DNA of 7,050 bases from Rhodanobacteraceae bacterium (lineage in GTDB: Bacteria > Pseudomonadota > Gammaproteobacteria > Xanthomonadales > SZUA-5), in contig QIMA01000413.1 of the NCBI GenBank assembly GCA_003233535.1, positions 1-7,050 of the forward strand, written 5' to 3'. Each line of letters opens with the position of its first letter. Within the stretch, counting starts at the first letter, position 1. The notes beneath the pieces are model-generated. The model saw nothing but the letters and a program-made list of their open reading frames with translations, made no database searches and was not told where the DNA came from. The position numbers and the translations under genes are program-made. Below are positions 1 to 4,612 of the stretch, piece after piece.

Positions 1-760
1 CGGCACCGATATTGGCGCCTGGCGTAACGCCCAGGCCACCCACCAGTCCGGCAACCAGATCGGAAATGATGTCACCAAACAAATTGGTGGTCACTAACAT
101 ATCGAAGCGCGACGGATCCATCACTAGCTGCATGCAGGCGTTATCAACGATCAGCTCGCTGATCTCCAAATCATCAAACTCTTTACCAACCTCGCGTGCG
201 GTGCGCAGGAACAGGCCCGAGGTGGTCTTGAGGATATTGGCCTTGTGAATCACCGCCACGCGCTTGCGACCCAGTCGGCGGGCCAGCTCAAAGGCATAGC
301 GAACGATACGCTCCGAGCCGCTACGGGTAATCTGCATGATCGATTGCGCGACTTCACCATCGGCCGAGAGCGTTTGCCCCTCACTGCGATAGGCACCCTC
401 GGTGTTTTCGCGCACGGTGATCAAATCGACGTCGCTATAGCGAGCCTTAGTATTCGGTAGCGAATGCGCCGGGCGCACATTGGCGTACAAATCAAAGCGC
501 TTGCGCAGCTCAACGTTAATCGACGAAAAGCCCTCGCCCACCGGGGTGGTCAGCGGACCCTTCAGCGCCACGCGATGACGACTGATAGCTTCCAGCGTCT
601 CGGTCGGCAGCAATTCGCCAGTTTTGGTGTAGGCCGCTAGGCCCGCATCTGCAAACTCGTAGCTCAGATCGGAGCCGGCTGCATCGAGCACTTTGAGCGT
701 GGCTTTTACGATTTCGGGACCGATTCCGTCACCGCGAATGACGACTATTTTCCGAGTCAT
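1..760 (-). CDS. NAD-type isocitrate dehydrogenase, N-terminal part (partial, 3' end outside the window)
   Basis: This enzyme oxidatively decarboxylates isocitrate to 2-oxoglutarate in the cytoplasmic TCA cycle. I read 253 codons from ATG at 758-760; the gene continues past the left edge. The N-terminus has the family's beta-strand and glycine turn (IVVIRGDGIGPE). The substrate site is present: S80 and N82 ahead of LRK (R86), R96 in NVRP, R118 in VRENTEG, and Y124. Further catalytic residues are K173 (HKAN), D206 (VDN), and D230/D234 in NLFGDIISD. These align with E. coli Icd S113, N115, R119, R129, R153, Y160, K230, D283, D307 and D311. The compact sequence and the run ENTEGAYRSEGQ resemble the NAD-dependent, IDH3-like enzymes of Xanthomonas rather than the longer E. 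coli NADP enzyme. The residues that set cofactor choice lie outside the window, so NAD use is inferred. Isopropylmalate and homoisocitrate dehydrogenases are less likely alternatives. A good Shine-Dalgarno supports the start. Confidence 0.93.
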   Translation of the reverse strand, partial: MTRKIVVIRGDGIGPEIVKATLKVLDAAGSDLSYEFADAGLAAYTKTGELLPTETLEAISRHRVALKGPLTTPVGEGFSSINVELRKRFDLYANVRPAHSLPNTKARYSDVDLITVRENTEGAYRSEGQTLSADGEVAQSIMQITRSGSERIVRYAFELARRLGRKRVAVIHKANILKTTSGLFLRTAREVGKEFDDLEISELIVDNACMQLVMDPSRFDMLVTTNLFGDIISDLVAGLVGGLGVTPGANIGA

Positions 761-768
761 GGGGCTAG

Positions 769-775
769 CTTCCTT
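769..775 (-). promoter_or_regulatory. Shine-Dalgarno of the isocitrate dehydrogenase gene
   Basis: On the minus strand AAGGAAG lies 8 nt before the ATG at 758-760. It fixes the start codon. No in-frame upstream alternative has a comparable site. Confidence 0.7.
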
Positions 776-1076
776 TGTATCTGGGGCGACGCGCCGGCTC
801 AGACCTGAGACGCGCGCGGTGACCGATCAGCGTTCACTCGACCACCACTTGGGTGACCGAGCGGACACCTGCGAACTGGCTGAATGAAGCATCATTCGCT
901 TGCCCCAGCGGTGCCATGATCGCCTACTGATCGCACTGACAATGTTAACCGCTAAGGGTGCATGAGCGCGAAGTGAAATGCCAGCCATAGCCAGCAACGC
1001 CGTTAAGCAAGGTTCAGTTCACTGCGCTGTGTCATGCTGGCATGGGCTTTAACCGGGTGAGTTCAGCCTAACGTAG

Positions 1077-1082
1077 TAGAAT
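1077..1082 (+). promoter_or_regulatory. Possible -10 box for the secreted-protein gene
   Basis: TAGAAT matches the sigma-70 -10 consensus at five of six positions and lies 26 bp before the ATG at 1109. No good -35 box is visible 15-19 bp upstream, where the sequence is GC-rich (around CGGGTG). The call rests on the -10 alone. Confidence 0.25.
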
Positions 1083-1108
1083 CGAGCGAGATTCGAGAGC
1101 CCACAACA

Positions 1109-2209
1109 ATGATCAAGCCAATGCGAACTAGGTCCTACATTGCCGCGCTGACAATCATCCTGCTCGGTCTGAGCGGAACCGCATCAGCGGCGGCGCAGCA
1201 TTTGGTCAGTACCGAACCGCTGGCGCCAGCGCCAGATCAGGCATTCTTGATCGAGATTCAAGGGACTTGGCCAAATGGCTGCCCGTTTAGCATCTCACCG
1301 GTAACCCGAGTCGGCCAGGCCTTACGGGTCCAGCTGACCCAGCAGGGCGCTGCGTGCACCGAAGCACTGCGACCGTACCGGATCAGCATTGATCCAGCAC
1401 CGTCGCTGCCTGAGGGTCTGGAAGCGGGCGCCTACCAACTCTATGTTGAAGCGGACGATGGCAGTGGTATTCGCACGGTGGCCTTTAGCGCCTTCTCAGT
1501 GCAACCGGCCGCAAAGGTAGTCAGCCCCGAACCCGGCTTTTGGGTGGCCGACGCGAGCGGCGATTACGCCGACAGCGGCAGCGGCGTTGGCTTCAATCTG
1601 GAGCGACAGGACGATGCCATTGCGCTGATTGCCTACTTCTACGACAGCGGCGGTGACCCGCGCTGGTATTTCAGCGCCGGTGACACACGGCGCACGCATT
1701 ACTCGGGTGATTTGCTCGAGATTCGCGGTGGGCAAACGGTCTTTCAGCCGTATCAGGCGCCGCGTGATATGCGCTCCTTCGGCCGAATCGACCTGAGCTT
1801 TATCGATCGCGGCCATGCAGTCGCTTGGTTTAGCCAGCCCGAAGACGCCAGCATCCTCGCTGCACTGCGCATAATGCCAATCTCCTTGGTGCGCTTTGGG
1901 TTCAATGCTGGCACGTCCATAGCGGCGCTGAGCGGGCCATGGATGCTGGTGAATCTAGACAAAGACGGCGGCAGCGGTTCCTTGGTCGATTTGCAGCCCG
2001 GCGCAGCCGTACAGCCGCTGGAAATCAGCTTAATGGACGAGCGCAACGACGTGCACTTAAATTGCGGCGTGGTGGTGGAGCATAACGATCAGCCGCCGGC
2101 GCTGTGCGTGTTACGCAGCAGCGCCGGATCGGTCAGCTTAGAGAACAATGGTATCAACGAACTGCGTTCGGCCGACGGCAACACCCGCCTGATGCGGATT
2201 AGCCCGTAG
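1109..2209 (+). CDS. Secreted protein of unknown function, beta-rich
   Basis: I do not recognise a named family with certainty. The 366-residue product starts with a clear Sec signal peptide: basic residues K3/R6/R8, a hydrophobic core IAALTIILLGLSG, and a probable cut after ASA at residue 27. It should therefore be periplasmic or exported. Residues 30-132 look like an Ig-like beta domain with cysteines at 58 and 83. Residues 143-265 begin GFWV, then SGSGVGFNLE and FYDSGGDPRWYF. This pattern recalls a repeat common in secreted proteins of Xanthomonas- and Wenzhouxiangella-like bacteria (G-W, then SG-G, then Y-G-P-W). A third segment (272-366) opens SGPWMLVNLDKDGGSG and holds C319 and C333. 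The two cysteine pairs could form disulfides. No catalytic motif is visible. ATG 1109 has only a weak Shine-Dalgarno; ATG 1121 is an alternative. The gene stands alone, converging on the redox operon and overlapping its last gene by 11 bp. Confidence 0.82.
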   Translation: MIKPMRTRSYIAALTIILLGLSGTASAAAQHLVSTEPLAPAPDQAFLIEIQGTWPNGCPFSISPVTRVGQALRVQLTQQGAACTEALRPYRISIDPAPSLPEGLEAGAYQLYVEADDGSGIRTVAFSAFSVQPAAKVVSPEPGFWVADASGDYADSGSGVGFNLERQDDAIALIAYFYDSGGDPRWYFSAGDTRRTHYSGDLLEIRGGQTVFQPYQAPRDMRSFGRIDLSFIDRGHAVAWFSQPEDASILAALRIMPISLVRFGFNAGTSIAALSGPWMLVNLDKDGGSGSLVDLQPGAAVQPLEISLMDERNDVHLNCGVVVEHNDQPPALCVLRSSAGSVSLENNGINELRSADGNTRLMRISP

Positions 2210-2594
2210 TCGCGGGATGATCAGCGCAGTTCGCTGGCGTGGGCTGCTCCTCGGCGGCGAGTTGATCAAGGAAGTCCACTGCTCGGCGCATGTGTGGGAT
2301 CACGATGGAACCGCCCACTACCAAGCCGACGCTCATCGCCTCGAAGATCTGCTCATTGTTTAGCCCTGATTCCCGCGCCTGCGCGATGTGATAGGAAATA
2401 CAATCGTCGCAGCGCAGCACCAAAGATGCGACCAGCCCGAGCAGCTCTTTGGTTTGCGCGCTGAGGTGCTCAGTGTCGGCGTAGATTTGCTTGTCTAAGG
2501 CAAAAAAACGTCGGACCACTTGGTTATTTTGAGCGAGGATTCGCTCGTTCATCTTCTGCCGGTAGCTGGTGAACTCGGCAGGTGTGCTAGCCAT
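2199..2594 (-). CDS. Carboxymuconolactone decarboxylase / AhpD-like family protein
   Basis: This is a 131-residue, all-helical protein of the CMD/AhpD family, probably cytoplasmic. The diagnostic motif is C62-D-D-C65 followed by H69 (CDDCISYH), with E50 upstream, matching the CxxC...H redox centre of AhpD-type alkylhydroperoxidases. The downstream segment ESGLNNEQIFEAMSVGLVVGGS is also typical of the family. Members with both cysteines usually act in thiol-disulfide exchange or peroxide reduction; true gamma-carboxymuconolactone decarboxylases lack this CxxC. The substrate cannot be read from sequence. The start at 2592-2594 is preceded by GGAG with 9-nt spacing. It overlaps the stop of the upstream glutaredoxin gene by 8 bp (ATGGCTAG), which implies translational coupling and perhaps a shared electron path. 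Its stop overlaps the convergent secreted-protein gene by 11 bp. The family call is firm; the biochemical role is open. Confidence 0.87.
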   Translation of the reverse strand: MASTPAEFTSYRQKMNERILAQNNQVVRRFFALDKQIYADTEHLSAQTKELLGLVASLVLRCDDCISYHIAQARESGLNNEQIFEAMSVGLVVGGSIVIPHMRRAVDFLDQLAAEEQPTPANCADHPATTG

Positions 2595-2856
2595 TGTGCG
2601 CGGCTCCGCTAAGCATCGGTTCGAGTTCGCCAGCCCGATCCAGCGCTAGCAAGTCATCGTGGCCACCGATATAGTGATCGTCGATGAAGATCTGCGGCAC
2701 CGTGCGCCGACCACTCAGCTCCATCATCTCGTCGCGCGCACCCGCCGTCTGGTCAATGCGGATTTCGCTAAAACCGGCACCCTTGCGCTCCAGAATGTTT
2801 TTGGCGGCGCTGCAGTATCCGCAGAAGGCCGAGGTGTAGATCACGATCTTGGCCAC
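2587..2856 (-). CDS. grxC: Glutaredoxin 3 (GrxC-type)
   Basis: This small cytoplasmic dithiol glutaredoxin would reduce protein disulfides and glutathione mixed disulfides using glutathione. With a GTG start it has 89 residues, against 83 for E. coli GrxC. The thioredoxin fold is plain: strand KIVIYTS, active site C12-G-Y-C15, the cis-proline loop T52-V53-P54 followed by QIFIDD, and the glutathione-binding IGGHDDL at 63-69. The usual CPYC is replaced by CGYC, and the cysteine that follows GG in E. coli GrxC is histidine here (H66). I chose GTG at 2854-2856 because AGGA lies exactly 8 nt upstream and the protein then begins MAKIVIY, as in the family. The ATG at 2869-2871, five codons earlier, has no Shine-Dalgarno. 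It is first in an operon with the AhpD-like gene and is divergent from bepA. A monothiol role is excluded by the second cysteine. Confidence 0.92.
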   Translation of the reverse strand: MAKIVIYTSAFCGYCSAAKNILERKGAGFSEIRIDQTAGARDEMMELSGRRTVPQIFIDDHYIGGHDDLLALDRAGELEPMLSGAAHNG

Positions 2857-2864
2857 AGCTGAGT

Positions 2865-2868
2865 TCCT
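2865..2868 (-). promoter_or_regulatory. Shine-Dalgarno that decides the grxC start
   Basis: AGGA on the minus strand sits 8 nt before the GTG at 2854-2856. It overlaps the codons right after the upstream ATG (2869-2871). The ribosome site therefore favours the GTG. Confidence 0.6.
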
Positions 2869-2877
2869 CATAGTCGG

Positions 2878-2889
2878 TACAACGTTGTA
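2878..2889. repeat. Perfect 12-bp palindrome in the grxC/bepA divergent region
   Basis: TACAACGTTGTA is fully self-complementary with no spacer. It lies 21 bp upstream of the grxC GTG and 100 bp upstream of the bepA ATG. On the minus strand TACAAC is a 4/6 match to a -10 box, so the palindrome may overlap the grxC promoter and could be an operator. A single 12-bp palindrome in 7 kb can also arise by chance. Confidence 0.4.
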
Positions 2890-2933
2890 GTTTGGGCACT
2901 AATGGCGAATGCAAGTGTCTACCTACATTCATC

Positions 2934-2948
2934 GCCGGGTGGCCCGGC
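2934..2948. repeat. Perfect inverted repeat, 6-3-6, GC-rich, upstream of bepA
   Basis: GCCGGG-TGG-CCCGGC is a perfect 6-bp inverted repeat around 3 nt. It lies 41 bp before the bepA ATG at 2990 and only 3 nt before a second repeat of identical geometry. As RNA it would make a short stable hairpin in the bepA leader; as DNA it could be a dyad operator. No U-tract follows, so it is not a typical terminator. Confidence 0.45.
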
Positions 2949-2951
2949 TCG

Positions 2952-2966
2952 TGCTAAACATTAGCA
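2952..2966. repeat. Perfect inverted repeat, 6-3-6, AT-richer, upstream of bepA
   Basis: TGCTAA-ACA-TTAGCA is a perfect 6-bp inverted repeat around 3 nt. It ends 23 bp before the bepA ATG and 11 bp before the probable Shine-Dalgarno AGG at 2978-2980. It could be an operator or a leader hairpin. Its position argues that this stretch is untranslated and that bepA starts at 2990 rather than 2909. Confidence 0.45.
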
Positions 2967-2989
2967 ATGACTACCGCAGGTTTGTTGTG

Positions 2990-4483
2990 ATGACCACCTA
3001 TATCGTTTCTGCCGCCAAAAGTTTGGCAATTGCATTGAGCGTGATGATCAGTCCCGCAGCCCACGCGGAAGAATTCAATCTGCCTGACTTCGGTGATTCG
3101 GCGGGCGCCGTGTTATCACGCGACGACGAGCGCATTTACGGCCGTGAATTGATGCGCCAACTGCGCAACTATCAGATCGTCATAGAAGACCCGCAACTCG
3201 TGGAATACCTGGATACGCTGGCCTACCGTTTGGTGGAAGCGGCCAACCGGCCCAACTACAGCTTCCAGTTCGTCATTCTTGATAGCCCCGTGATCAACGC
3301 CTTTGCGGCACCAGGCGGCGTAGTCGCGCTGTATTCAGGCCTAATCATCGCGGCCGAAAGCGAAAGTGAAGTCGCAGCGGTGCTGGCGCATGAAATTGCG
3401 CACGTCACGCAACATCATTTGGCCCGTGCACTGGAAAGCTCGCTGAAGGATCAAATCCCCATCTTGCTTGCGACCCTAGCTGCGGCAATGGCGGGTTCCG
3501 GCCACGGCGACGCCACCCAGGCAGCTCTCGTTTCGGGCATGGCGCTGCTGCAGCAGCGGCAGATCAATTTCACGCGGGCAAACGAAGCCGAGGCCGATCG
3601 CATCGGCATTCAGACCTTGGCCAAGAGCGATTTTGACGTTGCCGGAATGGCCGACTTCTTTGGCCGACTCAATCGGATCAGCCGGACCAATTCTGCGGGC
3701 ATTAAGGCGCCTGAGTTTTTGCGCACACATCCCGTTTCGATACAGCGCGTTTCCGAGGCAAAGGAACGGGCCGAGAGCGTGCGCGCTGAAGAAGTCCGCG
3801 AAAGCGTTTTATTTGACTACATGCGCGAGCGTATACGTGTGCGCGGCGCCGCCATGCCTGGCGAACTGATCAACCACTACGGCAACCTCGCCAGCGTTCG
3901 CCTCCTTAGCCCTGCCGAGCGCTACGGCTACGCGCTGGCGGTGTTGCGCCTGGGGCAGGGTGAGCGCGCACTGGAACTTCTGGAGGATGATCCTGCGGAA
4001 GGCGTTGATGCCTTACCCGCGGCCTTGGCCCGCATAGAAGCCCGAGTGCATACCAACGAGCCAGACTTGGCGCGCAAGCAGATGGCCGATCTGCTCACCG
4101 CACTGCCGGAAAATCGCGTGGTGGTGGCGAGCATGGCCCAACTCGCGGTGAAGCTAGACGATTTTGATCTCGCGACGCAAGCGCGCTCCAAAGTGCGTTC
4201 GTTGTTGCTCCGCTTTGAGCATGATCCCGGCCTGCACGAACTGCACGCACGAACATCGGAGCTGGCCGGAGACGACATTCGCGCCGCAGAGTCACACGCC
4301 GAAGCGACCTTTCTGCGCGGCCGTGCGCGCGACGCGATGAGTCAGCTGGAGCGGCTTGAGCAGCGCAGCGATTTAACCTACTACCAGCGCGCCCGAATTC
4401 AGTCACAGATCGCTAGGATGGCGCCGATCGCGCTGGAAGAGCAGCGCGAGTACGGCGACGTCCACCCAGAGGACGGCGTTTAA
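2990..4483 (+). CDS. bepA: BepA, periplasmic M48 metalloprotease/chaperone with TPRs
   Basis: BepA acts in the periplasm on outer-membrane assembly. It promotes LptD maturation and degrades stalled LptD or damaged BamA. The product from ATG 2990 has 497 residues (E. coli 487). A signal peptide (residues 1-26, cut after AHA) precedes the family's LPDFGDSAG. The zinc site is H134-E135-x-x-H138 with E199 in the NEAEAD motif; E135 is the catalytic base. H247 in RTHP matches the E. coli His-246 'switch' that holds the site closed. The C-terminal part, about 305-497, is helical and repeat-like, as expected for the TPR domain that contacts the BAM complex. I prefer ATG 2990 (AGG 9 nt upstream) over ATG 2909, which lacks a Shine-Dalgarno and would add 27 residues ahead of the signal peptide across two perfect inverted repeats. 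GTG 2987 is also possible. The gene is divergent from grxC, with ppk1 129 bp downstream. Confidence 0.93.
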   Translation: MTTYIVSAAKSLAIALSVMISPAAHAEEFNLPDFGDSAGAVLSRDDERIYGRELMRQLRNYQIVIEDPQLVEYLDTLAYRLVEAANRPNYSFQFVILDSPVINAFAAPGGVVALYSGLIIAAESESEVAAVLAHEIAHVTQHHLARALESSLKDQIPILLATLAAAMAGSGHGDATQAALVSGMALLQQRQINFTRANEAEADRIGIQTLAKSDFDVAGMADFFGRLNRISRTNSAGIKAPEFLRTHPVSIQRVSEAKERAESVRAEEVRESVLFDYMRERIRVRGAAMPGELINHYGNLASVRLLSPAERYGYALAVLRLGQGERALELLEDDPAEGVDALPAALARIEARVHTNEPDLARKQMADLLTALPENRVVVASMAQLAVKLDDFDLATQARSKVRSLLLRFEHDPGLHELHARTSELAGDDIRAAESHAEATFLRGRARDAMSQLERLEQRSDLTYYQRARIQSQIARMAPIALEEQREYGDVHPEDGV

Positions 4484-4549
4484 ACAGGCGGACTGCGGCT
4501 AGGGACACACCGCAGGCGGCAGCGTAGTACTGCGCATCGAGTGCGCTAA

Positions 4550-4567
4550 CTGTCGTCCAGCAGTCAC
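4550..4567 (+). promoter_or_regulatory. PHO-box-like direct repeat upstream of ppk1
   Basis: CTGTCGT and CAGTCAC lie 11 bp apart start to start with a 4-bp spacer CCAG. The PhoB consensus is two CTGTCAT heptamers with this spacing; the two copies match 6/7 and 5/7. TAGTTT at 4577-4582 lies about where a weak -10 would be expected after a PHO box, and the ATG at 4613 follows about 30 bp later. PhoB control of ppk is known in several gammaproteobacteria and would fit the function. The site was found by eye without scoring, so it remains a candidate. Confidence 0.35.
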
Positions 4568-4585
4568 AAACTCTGCTAGTTTGTG
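4565..4585. repeat. Perfect 8-bp inverted repeat ahead of ppk1
   Basis: CACAAACT (4565-4572) and AGTTTGTG (4578-4585) are perfectly complementary around the 5-nt loop CTGCT. The repeat overlaps the end of the PHO-box-like site and includes the GTG at 4583-4585 that would otherwise be the longest-frame start of ppk1. It may be an operator or a leader hairpin. No U-tract follows it. Confidence 0.5.
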
Positions 4586-4612
4586 GCGTCGCCAAACCGG
4601 CCCTTCGCCGCC

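Larger units (their letters stand above)
761..1108. other. Divergent intergenic region with no convincing gene
   Basis: These 348 bp separate the isocitrate dehydrogenase gene (leftward) from the secreted-protein gene (rightward), so promoters for both should lie here. I see no RNA gene and no coding frame with family character. The short plus-strand open frame over 693-887 is antisense to the dehydrogenase start and is not credible. Small features visible are a 9-bp direct repeat GGTGACCGA at 818-826 and 852-860, and a short palindrome CATGC-TG-GCATG at 1033-1044. Both are within chance expectation. On the minus strand TTGTCA (about 937-942) resembles a -35 box, but I see no matching -10. 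Confidence 0.6.
4484..4612. other. bepA-ppk1 intergenic region with several small inverted repeats
   Basis: Besides the sites listed separately, this 129-bp gap holds CTGCGG (4493-4498) paired with CCGCAG (4510-4515), and GCGCA (4532-4536) paired with TGCGC (4542-4546). Neither is followed by a U-run, so I do not call an intrinsic terminator. Whether bepA reads through into ppk1 is open. Confidence 0.5.

Noticed and set aside
12..460. Plus-strand open frames over the isocitrate dehydrogenase gene
   Set aside because: The minus strand encodes an unmistakable dehydrogenase with all catalytic residues; the plus frames are shadows.
818..860. 9-bp direct repeat GGTGACCGA with a 34-bp period gap
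   Set aside because: A single short repeat pair in a 348-bp gap without symmetry or a third copy; compatible with chance.
693..887. 64-codon plus-strand frame reaching into the 761-1108 gap
   Set aside because: Its first third is antisense to the dehydrogenase start, it lacks a Shine-Dalgarno, and it shows no recognisable feature.
1496..2046. Two minus-strand open frames inside the secreted-protein gene
   Set aside because: The plus-strand frame has a signal peptide and structured motifs; the antisense frames have none and overlap each other.
4095..4406. 103-codon minus-strand open frame, with an overlapping 116-codon one, inside bepA
   Set aside because: Both are antisense to the BepA TPR region, rich in Arg/Ser/Ala as expected from reverse-frame GC-rich codons, and have no recognisable domain.
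4478..4485. 8-bp palindrome GTTTAAAC at the bepA stop
   Set aside because: It is made by the last codon and stop and is short enough to be chance; no terminator structure surrounds it.
4413..4595. 60-codon minus-strand frame over the bepA-ppk1 gap
   Set aside because: It crosses the bepA 3' end and the upstream repeats of ppk1, is Arg-rich, and has no motif or ribosome site.
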